Source: Pseudomonas sp. PDM14
GTDB taxonomy: Bacteria; Pseudomonadota; Gammaproteobacteria; Pseudomonadales; Pseudomonadaceae
Direction of reading: 5' to 3'
DNA length: 64,000 nucleotides
Assembly (NCBI RefSeq): GCF_014851905.1
Contig: NZ_JACVAQ010000001.1
Location: 1 to 64,000 of the forward strand
The translations under genes were made by a program, and so were the position numbers. How positions within the stretch are numbered: position 1 is the first letter of the stretch; each line of letters begins with the position of its first letter. Positions 36,618 to 47,928 of the stretch are shown one piece after another. The notes under the pieces are model-generated. The model was not told the DNA's origin and did no database searches. It worked only from the letters and a program-made list of their open reading frames with translations.

Positions 36618-36935
36618 GACGGTGACGCTCCTGGCGTATCGGCGCGATGACGCCAGGGTTGGCGTCTCGATGGCCGGGAAGATAGGCACAGGCGCAAGGT
36701 TCAATTAAATAATAATAAATTCTTTTTTTAGACGATAAACGCATAAACCAGCAAGGACGCCGGCGCCAACGGGAATGCCCGCAAAGCATAAAAAATATTC
36801 GCCAAAGGCATTGGCCTGTGGGCGCGAGCGCTCTCTTTAATGTGCGCTCTTATCGCTCAAAAGCATTGATATGAAGCTTTTTATATCCGCCAAGCAGATT
36901 TCTTCTAAACAACATCCGTACTCGGGAGAATGACC
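36618..36935. promoter_or_regulatory. divergent atsR / atsBCA promoter region
   Basis: About 320 bp with two AT-rich cores (about 36698-36730 and 36855-36900) and no gene. The two transcripts start here in opposite directions, which suits control by a LysR-type activator such as CysB. A 20-codon ORF starting ATG 36870 and ending in the atsB ribosome site is probably spurious. Confidence 0.5.
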
Positions 36936-41046
<4,111 letters not shown>

Positions 41047-41053
41047 AACCCAT

Positions 41054-41080
41054 AAGCCCCGCAATGCGGGGCTTTTCTTT
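41054..41080 (+). terminator. Rho-independent terminator of atsBCA
   Basis: AGCCCCGC, AAT loop, GCGGGGCT and then TTTCTTT, 7 bp after the atsA stop. Confidence 0.85.
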
Positions 41081-41151
41081 CACGAACATTTCACAGTACG
41101 GGGCTTAAGGTCGACTCACTGCTCTACTCCAGGACAGCGAAATGCTCCTTA

Positions 41152-41180
41152 GCCCCGCCCTCGTGCGGGGCATTTTGTTT
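41152..41180 (+). terminator. second terminator-like hairpin at the island edge
   Basis: GCCCCGC, CCTCGT loop, GCGGGGC and ATTTTGTTT. The stem is nearly the same as that at 41054. It marks the end of backbone-style DNA; sequence with different composition starts about 15 bp further on. Confidence 0.7.
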
Positions 41181-41194
41181 GTGCCACGGCCCTG

Positions 41195-41452
41195 TCACAG
41201 CCCCTTTTCCTCCTCCTTCTTTAGAAAGATCACTGACTTGGCGAAGTCCCCCGGTAGTGCTTGCTTGATCTGCCACACCGAGAAATACACGTAGCTCATG
41301 TAGAGCATGTGGAAAGCCAACATCGAGAACTGGTACTTGCCCGACTCGTAGTTGCTCTCAAACGCCTCCCACACAAAGCGGACGTACTCTCCTTCACTGG
41401 CCGAGGGATAGGTCAGCGGCAGGTAATCGTGGATTTCCAGCGCAGAGTCCAT
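41195..41452 (-). CDS. small protein at the end of the hsd operon, possibly truncated
   Basis: The 85-residue, Tyr- and Phe-rich acidic protein starts MDSALEIHDYLPLTYPSASE and contains QFSMLAFHMLYMSYVYFSVW. It begins 2 bp after hsdS stops and belongs to the same leftward operon. I recall longer proteins with this N-terminus after hsdS genes elsewhere, so this copy may be cut short: its end (KKEEEKGL) is 15 bp from the second backbone terminator. That is an impression, not a measurement. Function unknown. Confidence 0.6.
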   Translation of the reverse strand: MDSALEIHDYLPLTYPSASEGEYVRFVWEAFESNYESGKYQFSMLAFHMLYMSYVYFSVWQIKQALPGDFAKSVIFLKKEEEKGL

Positions 41453-41454
41453 CG

Positions 41455-42765
41455 TCAGTCTACCCAGACTTTGTCAATCACCGCCTTGATCTTGGCTTCG
41501 AAGCAGGCGATCAACTCCTTGTTGGCATTGATCAGTGCTTGCTCGGCTTCAACTGCCTCGATGAGCGTTCGTTGCTCTTCGATATTTTGCGGGACTGGAA
41601 TTTTCCATTCGGCAAGAACATCTCGCGGGACGCGTTGCAATCCCCCGGTGCCGGTCATTCTTATTGCACCATGCGCCCTGAATTCAGGCGTGGCAATGTG
41701 CAGATAAATCCATTCGGGCAGTACAAGTTGTTGATCTGCGCGAATCACGTAGTACTCGCTTGATCCAAATCCGATACCGTTGATTAAGTTGCGCGCAATG
41801 CCCGCCTTGCCATTCTCGAAGCAAGGTGTGACCTTGGCGAGTAGAACATCGTTATTCTGGAAATAGGTGTACTGTTTGAAGACATTCCCTATTTGCTCGG
41901 ATTCCTTTGCTTGAAAAAACATCTCATGCTCTTGCAAGTCAGCCATGGGCACGAAAGAAACTAACATCGACTCATCATTGATGATCAGCTGCGATTTCCG
42001 GGGGTTGATCTCGGCGATTTCAGAAATGCTTTGCATTGGCCACTCGGCCTTCGCCGCAATATATGGTCGATAGTTCTCGACCACTTGGCGCGCGCCATCA
42101 ATGATTTTCTGGTAGCCCTCAATTTCGGAGACGATTTCACGTTGGATGTTTAGGGGAGGGAGAGGCAGAAGGTGCTTTTCGTAGACATCATTCCTATTAA
42201 GACCTGGAATTCCTGCCCCGCCCTTTAGCTCGATGAGATTAAGGCTACGCAGCAAGTGAAATAGATAGACCAAGTCTACTTTGCTGGGATCTTTTGGCTG
42301 TACATAGTACGTCGTATCGATTGGGAAGCAGTCCTCTGGAATGTAGGTAACCTCACCAGCTGAGCCTTTACGTCCAACGATGATTGCCGGACCTCTAATC
42401 AAGAACTCGTTGTGAAAACCAGTCACGCCATTGGAGCCTATAACGGGATATGGGCCCTCAATTCGCTTGTCCTTCGGCAGGCTGGCTCCGTATTCAAGAG
42501 TGCAAACTTCTGAAAACGGCAGCAGGTCAAATTGTGAATCACGACGTTGGGTGACTAGGTAGCGTTCATTGCTTAGGTTCCACTCACCGTTTTCAGAAAT
42601 GCGCGCCCGATCTACGGCTTGTGCAAGTTCACAGCCTTCAAATTCTGCTGGATTAGCAAAGAAGGAGGCTAACGCCCGCTCCGCTTGTGGCAAATCATCC
42701 TGATCAATTGTCCGCCGCTGCGCACCCAGCGCAAAACCATCGTTGCTGACCTTAACGAACAGCAC
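41455..42765 (-). CDS. hsdS: type I restriction specificity subunit, with the HsdM tail on its N-terminus
   Basis: The 436-residue frame has two parts. Residues 1 to about 72 (MLFVKVSNDGFALGAQRR to WNLSNERYLV) match the usual C-terminus of HsdM. Residues about 75-436 are a specificity subunit with two target-recognition domains (the first around LEYGASLPKDKRIEG, the second around INPRKSQLIINDES) separated and closed by helical spacers (IQREIVSEIEGYQKIIDGAR and NIEEQRTLIEAVEAEQALI). The frame begins at a GTG 1 nt after the upstream hsdM stop. The layout indicates an HsdM-HsdS fusion split by a +1 frameshift. The DNA target cannot be predicted. Confidence 0.88.
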   Translation of the reverse strand: MLFVKVSNDGFALGAQRRTIDQDDLPQAERALASFFANPAEFEGCELAQAVDRARISENGEWNLSNERYLVTQRRDSQFDLLPFSEVCTLEYGASLPKDKRIEGPYPVIGSNGVTGFHNEFLIRGPAIIVGRKGSAGEVTYIPEDCFPIDTTYYVQPKDPSKVDLVYLFHLLRSLNLIELKGGAGIPGLNRNDVYEKHLLPLPPLNIQREIVSEIEGYQKIIDGARQVVENYRPYIAAKAEWPMQSISEIAEINPRKSQLIINDESMLVSFVPMADLQEHEMFFQAKESEQIGNVFKQYTYFQNNDVLLAKVTPCFENGKAGIARNLINGIGFGSSEYYVIRADQQLVLPEWIYLHIATPEFRAHGAIRMTGTGGLQRVPRDVLAEWKIPVPQNIEEQRTLIEAVEAEQALINANKELIACFEAKIKAVIDKVWVD

Positions 42766-42766
42766 C

Positions 42767-43882
42767 TTATCGGACTGTTTTGGCTAGGCGCTTGTCGAGT
42801 ATCAGGATCGAAGTCTTAACGCCGCTATAGGGCTGGAACACGCCCGCCGGTAGCGAGACCACGGCCACCAATGAGTTCTGCACCAGCAGCTTGCGCAGGG
42901 CGTTATAAGCGGTGCCACTCTGGAAAATGATCCCTTCCGGCACGATGATGCCGGCGCGGCCATTGGGACTAAGGTGCTCGTGGATGTAGTCAACGAACAG
43001 CACTTCCGAACGTTTGGCCTGGATGGAAAAGCGCTTGTGCGGCTTGATGCCGCCCTTGGGCGACATGAACGGCGGGTTGGCCAGGATCACGTCGAAGTGT
43101 TCGTTCCACTTGTCCTCGGAGGTCAGTGTGTCGTACTCATCCACATGTGGGTCTGTGAAGCCGTGCAGGTAAAGGTTGACCAGCGACAGGCGCACCATGT
43201 CCGGCGAGATGTCATAACCGTGAATGTTGGCCGCCAGCTTGTTACGTTCGCCCGGCGTGAGCAGGTCGCCGGGGCGCGTCTTTTTGTTGCGCTCCTGGAT
43301 GTACTTCCATGCCGAGATGAGGAAGCCGGCCGTTCCGCAGGCTGGATCGAGGATGCGCTCGTGCTTCTGCGGATTGATCACGCGCACGGTGAAATCGATG
43401 ATGTGGCGCGGTGTACGGAACTGGCCGGCATCGCCTTGGCTACCCAACACCGATAGTAGGTACTCGAACGCGTCGCCTAGGCGCTCGGAGTGATCGTAGG
43501 AGAACCCATCGATCTCCTTCAGAAAGGCCTTCAACGTTTCCGGGTCACGGTAGGGCAGATAGGCGTTCTTGAAAATGTCGCGGAACAACACAGGTAGGTG
43601 CGTGTTCTCGGTCATTTTGCCGATGGCCTCGGAGTAGAGGTTCAGTGTGTCTTGGCCTCCCATACTTGGAGCTAACAGCTTGCTCCAGCTGTACTTCTCG
43701 AAGCTATTGGCGAAGAAGCTGCGCTTGCCGCCGAACTCTTCCGATTGTGCGTCCATGTCGTCCATGAACTTGTAGATCAGCGCAATGGTGATCTGCTCGA
43801 CCTGGCTCTTCGGATCGGGCACCTTGCCGACGAGGATGTCGCGACAGGAGTCGATGCGGCGCTTGGTATCGGTGTCCAGCAT
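42767..43882 (-). CDS. hsdM: type I restriction adenine methyltransferase subunit, C-terminus frameshifted
   Basis: The 371-residue N6-adenine methyltransferase has motif I DPACGTAGF (179-187) and catalytic motif IV NPPF (269-272). An N-terminal helical domain precedes the catalytic core. The frame ends early after ILDKRLAKTVR. Removing one A from the AAAA run at about 42781-42784 continues the reading as KQSDKVLFVKV, joining the next frame. It starts 21 bp after hsdR. Either the coupled GTG restart, frameshifting or loss of function applies. Confidence 0.9.
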   Translation of the reverse strand: MLDTDTKRRIDSCRDILVGKVPDPKSQVEQITIALIYKFMDDMDAQSEEFGGKRSFFANSFEKYSWSKLLAPSMGGQDTLNLYSEAIGKMTENTHLPVLFRDIFKNAYLPYRDPETLKAFLKEIDGFSYDHSERLGDAFEYLLSVLGSQGDAGQFRTPRHIIDFTVRVINPQKHERILDPACGTAGFLISAWKYIQERNKKTRPGDLLTPGERNKLAANIHGYDISPDMVRLSLVNLYLHGFTDPHVDEYDTLTSEDKWNEHFDVILANPPFMSPKGGIKPHKRFSIQAKRSEVLFVDYIHEHLSPNGRAGIIVPEGIIFQSGTAYNALRKLLVQNSLVAVVSLPAGVFQPYSGVKTSILILDKRLAKTVR

Positions 43883-43903
43883 AGTGGTCGGTCTGCTCAG
43901 TAA

Positions 43904-46450
43904 TTACATGAATTGGTTCAGGGGTACGTAGTCTTTGACGTACTCCGGGATGCCTTCGCGCCATTCGGGTGGCACGGATTTCAGGTCGCCAATGCCGAAG
44001 GCCGGATTGACGTTTAGTTCGGTGAAGCGCTTGTCGTCGATGATGGCGCGCAGCGCAGCATCAGAGGCGTACGCCTTGAAGAAGTACTTCATGGCCAGCA
44101 CCGCACTACCCTGGTCTTCAGATAGTCGGCTTTGGTTGGCGAGCAGGAACTCCTGAAACTCATCCTCCAGCAACTCATCTTTGCTCTTGAAATAGGGAAT
44201 CAGGCCGAAAATCTTCTGCAGGATTTCTTTGAGACTCAGGCGACGATCCACTCCGGCAGCACGGCGCAATTTGTCGAGATTGAAGTACTCGTTGGGCTTG
44301 TCGAACAGATGGGCAACCACGTAGTCGATGGCCTGCCCCCATTGCTCGTTTTCGACCTGCTGCTGCAAGGCCACATCGGCCTTGACCTGATCCTCGAATT
44401 TCTCGAAGAACATGCGGTCGATCTTCATGCCCTCGTAGCCAATAGACTGCTCGGCGACTTGATGGAGGGTATCGGCACCCGTGTGCTCGTAGAGGCCGCT
44501 GGGCGGTAGCGGTGGCTCACCACCCCCGGTGTCTTCACCCGTGCGAGGGGGTAGCTTGAGCACCTCGTCGTAGTCGAACTTCTCTTCGAAGTATTCGCAG
44601 TTTGCGAAGAAATCGAAGAACTTGAAGCGCTTCTTTACTGGCTCGGCGATGAGTGGTTTGAGGTCGTCATCAAAGAGCTGTTCGAGGAAGTCGTGTTTGC
44701 GAGTGCCGCGCCCCTTAATCTGCACGAAATCGGACGGTGAGTAGACCGGACGCATCAGTGCCAGGTTGAGAATGTCTGGGCAGTCGTAGCCCGTGGTCAT
44801 CATGCCGACCGTGACGCAGATACGCGCCTTGCTGGTCTTGTAGAGCTCGTTGAAATTGGCTGATCCCAACAGCTTGTTGTTGGTGAAATTGATGGTGTAC
44901 TGCTGCGCGTCAGTCACGCTGGAGGTGACCTGCACGGCGAAGTCCGACTGGTATTTGCCAGGCCACAACTTGTCGGCGGTCTCGTTCAAGAGTTGCGTCA
45001 GCTTGGCCGCATGAGTTTGGCTGACCGCGAACACCAGGCCTTTGCCGAATTCATTCGTCACCGGATCACGCAGGCCATTCTTGATAAGTGTCTCGCAGAA
45101 CACGCGGTTGGTGGCTTCGGAGAAGAACTTCTTTTCAAAATCCTTGGAGACGAAGCTCTGTTCTTGCTCACCCTCGTCACTGACAGGTGCCATGACGGCG
45201 TAACCCTGCTCGGAGAGCAGTCTGGTAGTGATGTCGGTGCGGGCATCGACTACTACGGGGTTAATCAGGAAACCATCCTTGACCCCGTCCAGTAGCGAGT
45301 AACGGAAGGTTGGTTGGCCGGACTCGCAGCCGAAGGTGCGATAGGTGTCCAGCAGTAGGCGGCGTTCCTGTTCACGCGGATCACGTGTGCTGGGCTTGCT
45401 GGCATCAAAGCTCTTCAGGTAGTCGCGCGGTGTCGCGGTTAGGCCAAGTTTGTAGCCTACGAAGTACTCGAATACCGCGCGGGCATTGCCGCCGATGGAG
45501 CGGTGAGCTTCATCGGAAATCACCAAATCGAAATCGGTAGGCGAGAAGAGCCGCTTGTACTTGTTGTTGAACAGCAGGGACTGCACCGTGGTGACCACGA
45601 TTTCAGCTTTGCGCCAATCGTCTTTGCGCTCCTTGTAGATGGCCGTGCTGTAGTCGTTCCTCAAGTAGTCCTTAAAGGCTTTGGCTGCCTGGTCTTCAAG
45701 CTCAAGACGATCCACGAGGAAGAGAACCCGGCGAGCGTTGCCAGTGCGCAGAAACAGCTTGATGACTGCAGCAGAGGTCAGCGTCTTGCCCGTGCCAGTG
45801 GCCATCTCGAACAGGAAGCGCGTCTGGTTATCGGCTACCGCATCCTGGATCGCATTTAGTGCCTTTTTTTGGTAATCGCGCAGGAAGCGGAGCTTATTCT
45901 TGGCGATGAAAGTAGGCCGCTCATCCGCACTCAGCCACCCTGCTTCTTTTTCGTAGCCGGGCATCTGGGTTTGGACGATGTAATCCCGACCCAAAGGCTC
46001 CACTATCAGGCGGCGCTGGTCTGGCTCGAATTTTTGGTAGCTCTTGAGCGAATCCGGTGTCGGATAGGCCGTGATGATATGCGGATTGCCTTGCTGTAGA
46101 TCCCAGAAGTAGTGCAGGTTGCCGTTCGATAGGATCACGAAGCGGCAGTTGAGCGACTTGGCGTACTTGCGGGCCTGCTCCTTGCCGACTAGAGGGCTCT
46201 TGCCCTCGGACTTGGCTTCAAGCACTACCAGTGGGAAGCCCTTGTCATCGAGCAGCAGAAAATCAACGAAGCCGTTCTTGGTGGATTCGAAGTTTTCACC
46301 CAGCTCGTCGATCTGGGTATGGTCGAGTTTAACGTTGGGTTCCAGCGCGATATTGGCCTTGCTTTTGCCTTCATCGAGGAAGCGCCAGCCGGCCGCCTCT
46401 AGCAGCTTGTTGATTTTGATACGTGCTTGCGCTTCCTTGGCGGCAGCCAT
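43904..46450 (-). CDS. hsdR: type I restriction motor/nuclease subunit
   Basis: The 848-residue HsdR has an N-terminal PD-(D/E)xK nuclease (FVDFLLLDDK and VVLEAK: Asp63, Glu78, Lys80), a superfamily 2 translocase (Walker A MATGTGKT near residue 215, DEAH near 318, LTATP) and a helical C-domain. It cuts DNA far from unmethylated HsdS targets. It is shorter than EcoKI HsdR, like the EcoAI-type family. Its ATG directly follows the stop of the ribbon-helix-helix gene (TGAATG), showing coupling. It is intact, so the frameshifted modification gene beside it is notable. Confidence 0.95.
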   Translation of the reverse strand: MAAAKEAQARIKINKLLEAAGWRFLDEGKSKANIALEPNVKLDHTQIDELGENFESTKNGFVDFLLLDDKGFPLVVLEAKSEGKSPLVGKEQARKYAKSLNCRFVILSNGNLHYFWDLQQGNPHIITAYPTPDSLKSYQKFEPDQRRLIVEPLGRDYIVQTQMPGYEKEAGWLSADERPTFIAKNKLRFLRDYQKKALNAIQDAVADNQTRFLFEMATGTGKTLTSAAVIKLFLRTGNARRVLFLVDRLELEDQAAKAFKDYLRNDYSTAIYKERKDDWRKAEIVVTTVQSLLFNNKYKRLFSPTDFDLVISDEAHRSIGGNARAVFEYFVGYKLGLTATPRDYLKSFDASKPSTRDPREQERRLLLDTYRTFGCESGQPTFRYSLLDGVKDGFLINPVVVDARTDITTRLLSEQGYAVMAPVSDEGEQEQSFVSKDFEKKFFSEATNRVFCETLIKNGLRDPVTNEFGKGLVFAVSQTHAAKLTQLLNETADKLWPGKYQSDFAVQVTSSVTDAQQYTINFTNNKLLGSANFNELYKTSKARICVTVGMMTTGYDCPDILNLALMRPVYSPSDFVQIKGRGTRKHDFLEQLFDDDLKPLIAEPVKKRFKFFDFFANCEYFEEKFDYDEVLKLPPRTGEDTGGGEPPLPPSGLYEHTGADTLHQVAEQSIGYEGMKIDRMFFEKFEDQVKADVALQQQVENEQWGQAIDYVVAHLFDKPNEYFNLDKLRRAAGVDRRLSLKEILQKIFGLIPYFKSKDELLEDEFQEFLLANQSRLSEDQGSAVLAMKYFFKAYASDAALRAIIDDKRFTELNVNPAFGIGDLKSVPPEWREGIPEYVKDYVPLNQFM

Positions 46451-46642
46451 TCAGGCTTTCCTCTGCGTGGTTGTGTGGCCGGCTTGATCTGGCTGCAAAT
46501 TGTGCTGCTGGGCGTAGTCCAGGATCAGAACTTCAATCATCGAGGCGGCAGATCGATGTTCCCGCTCTGCCGCCTTGCGTAGCAGTTGTTTGATCTCAGC
46601 CGAAGTTCGGATTGACAGGGTTTCGTCCTTCAAACGTTTCAT
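46451..46642 (-). CDS. ribbon-helix-helix protein at the head of the hsd operon
   Basis: The 63-residue basic protein starts MKRLKDETLSIRTSAEIKQL, a CopG/Arc-type strand-helix-helix with LSIRTSAEIKQLLRKAAERE and SAASMIEVLILDYAQQ. It ends with an unstructured His/Thr-rich tail. Translationally coupled to hsdR. Such proteins are usually autorepressors or antitoxins; no toxin gene is adjacent, so a regulator of restriction is the simplest reading. A TGCA-N7-TGCA repeat lies upstream (46667-46681). Confidence 0.8.
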   Translation of the reverse strand: MKRLKDETLSIRTSAEIKQLLRKAAEREHRSAASMIEVLILDYAQQHNLQPDQAGHTTTQRKA

Positions 46643-46950
46643 AACGTGGTCCGTAGCTTGGTGTGATGCAAATGTACTGCACTTTAATTCTATGGCCTAC
46701 CAACGACTATCCTTGAACTACCACCCATGCCTCCTTGCTCAGCCCCTATTGTGTCGAAGCCTCACTGTGAATAAACCCTTCTGAATAGTTCAGGGGCGGC
46801 ATTGGCTCGATCTCAACGCCAGCCGCGCAACTTCGCGGGCCGAAATTGCAGCGGGACTTTTTCAATACCATCGGCCGGGCGCAGTCTTTGGTGGCGAGCA
46901 GGAACTGGCCAGGAACAGCCCTTAGTAGCTGTTTACCTGCACTGGCTAAA
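46643..46950. other. promoter region of hsd and decayed phage-like DNA
   Basis: At 46667-46681 TGCAAATGTACTGCA is a near-palindrome just upstream of the operon, a candidate operator for the ribbon-helix-helix protein. Between 46746 and 46961 a leftward 71-codon frame begins inside the end of the terminase-like gene (MDGSLASAGKQLL); I recognise nothing in it and treat it as a relic. Confidence 0.4.
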
Positions 46951-47415
46951 CTACCGTCCATTCAAAAGCTCGCATAATGGGTCTGAGGCCGCGAAAAGCT
47001 GTTTCGCATCACGCGCACGGCTAGCCATGCTTGATGGATTGTCAACGACATGGATTTTTAGTGCTCGCGCTAAGTGCAGCTGCAATTGCTGTAACGACAC
47101 TAGGGCGGCCAAGCGTGGGTTTTTCACCATTCTGCCAGTCGCTCCGAGCAATACAGTGCCCTCCTCATACAGCAACTGACTTTCTGCCCGTATCAGCATT
47201 TCTAGTTTCACGATTTTGTGCACGCTCGGTAAGTCGGACTCTCGCCAGTCATCCGGCGCACGGGCTTGCGTATACATGCCCCATAGTGCCCGCTCCTCGT
47301 CGTTAGCTAAGGTACAGCCAGCAGGCAACGCCAGACCGCCTTGCATCATTGCAAGCATGTTGGATTTGCGCTGCGGAGAATCTGAGCGGTCGCGGTGGGC
47401 TGTGTGGCGGGCCAT
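46951..47415 (-). CDS. phage terminase small-subunit-like protein (relic)
   Basis: The 154-residue protein (MARHTAHRDRSD...) has the pattern of small terminase subunits of the P27-like group: an initial basic stretch, LWGMYTQARAPDDWRESDLP, then VKLEMLIRAESQLLYEEGTV and MVKNPRLAALVSLQQLQL. ATG 47415 is chosen because GGGGAG lies 9 nt before it; the longer frame from 47460 has none and crosses a palindrome. No large terminase or structural genes follow, so it is probably a leftover of a phage or satellite. Identification is by pattern, moderate certainty. Confidence 0.6.
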   Translation of the reverse strand: MARHTAHRDRSDSPQRKSNMLAMMQGGLALPAGCTLANDEERALWGMYTQARAPDDWRESDLPSVHKIVKLEMLIRAESQLLYEEGTVLLGATGRMVKNPRLAALVSLQQLQLHLARALKIHVVDNPSSMASRARDAKQLFAASDPLCELLNGR

Positions 47416-47432
47416 GATGGCGAACTCCCCGG

Positions 47433-47451
47433 GATGCGGAAATTCCGCATC
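47433..47451. promoter_or_regulatory. 19-bp perfect palindrome upstream of the terminase-like gene
   Basis: GATGCGGAA, one base, TTCCGCATC. It is placed directly upstream of the ribosome site, so it could be an operator or an RNA hairpin. Sites of this shape are typical of phage repressors. Confidence 0.55.
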
Positions 47452-47551
47452 GTTCGTCATTCATTTTAGCTAGATAACTAAACCCGTGAGTTTAGTAATA
47501 GAAATTCAAAAACGGTTCGCGCCGGTGTTCAGCTCGAAGGCCTGGCTTTCA

Positions 47552-47562
47552 CCCCCCCCCCC
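47552..47562 (+). repeat. homopolymeric C tract (11 C)
   Basis: A run of 11 C in otherwise mixed-composition DNA left of the attachment site. No gene reads through it with confidence; it could be an assembly-sensitive or slippage-prone spot. Confidence 0.6.
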
Positions 47563-47594
47563 TATGCCGCAAAAATCCACCTGTAGGCACTCGC

Positions 47595-47615
47595 GTTTAC
47601 CCCTTTGTTTACCCC
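47595..47615 (+). repeat. paired 9-bp direct repeat, left of the attachment core
   Basis: GTTTACCCC at 47595-47603 and again at 47607-47615, 12-bp period. Read on the other strand it is GGGGTAAAC, similar in form to the GTGGGGCAAAA pair on the right. They could be arm-type integrase sites. Confidence 0.5.
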
Positions 47616-47647
47616 TAGATGCAACCAGCTTAAGAACCATCACCCAT

Positions 47648-47683
47648 AAAAAAATCCAGCCACCGCTAAGTGACTGGATTTTT
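47648..47683 (-). terminator. terminator downstream of the tRNA fragment
   Basis: On the minus strand AATCCAG...CTGGATT with inner CAC/GTG and a long T run. It lies 11 bp after the tRNA CCA end and would also end transcripts coming from the left. The stem is flanked by A and T runs, so it works on both strands. Confidence 0.7.
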
Positions 47684-47693
47684 TAGGGTTTTT

Positions 47694-47740
47694 TGGTCGG
47701 GACGGAGTGATTCGAACACTCTACCCCTTGCACCCCATGC
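47694..47740 (-). other. att site: 3' half of tRNA-Pro(GGG)
   Basis: The minus strand reads from the anticodon loop (ATGGGGT with GGG anticodon) through the variable region and T-arm (GAGTG TTCGAAT CACTC) to CGTCCCGACCA, the 3' end of tRNA-Pro(GGG) including CCA. The 5' half is missing: upstream of CATGC the sequence diverges. So this is not a tRNA gene but the 47-bp remnant that tyrosine-recombinase elements leave at one end. Its 3' end faces left, which places the intact tRNA at the other end of an element that extends right, outside the window. Confidence 0.8.
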
Positions 47741-47872
47741 GCTTATTTAGTGGATTCCCATAGATCCTATCGGACACTGCTGGACAGGCATATACCTAGT
47801 AAATACGCGACTTACAGGCTAATCTTGCATCCAATGGTGTCCAATAGCATCCACCACCAGCCATGAAATTCG

Positions 47873-47894
47873 GTGGGGCAAAAGTGGGGCAAAA
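47873..47894 (+). repeat. tandem 11-bp repeat upstream of the integrase
   Basis: GTGGGGCAAAA occurs twice without spacing, 35 bp before the integrase start; a second pair of related words (CCAATGGTGTCC, CCAATAGCATCC) is at 47831-47852. These are plausible arm-type sites for integrase or excisionase. Confidence 0.5.
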
Positions 47895-47928
47895 TTCGAA
47901 GCCAACCGAATGAAGCAAGGGGTAGAGA

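Noticed and set aside
36601..36740. Leftward frame upstream of atsR containing Cys-Ala-Cys-Ala, considered as a leader peptide
   Set aside because: It has no ATG/GTG start with a ribosome site near the cysteines and overlaps the atsR start in another frame.
36870..36932. 20-codon ORF (MKLFISAKQ...) ending in the atsB ribosome site
   Set aside because: No ribosome site of its own; coupling to atsB is possible but nothing in the peptide suggests a function.
47486..47686. A 66-codon rightward frame crossing the 11-C tract
   Set aside because: It includes the poly-C run, the GTTTACCCC repeats and a terminator; no ribosome site.
47694..47770. An intact tRNA-Pro gene
   Set aside because: Only the 3' half from the anticodon loop is present; the 5' acceptor strand, D-arm and one side of the anticodon stem are absent.
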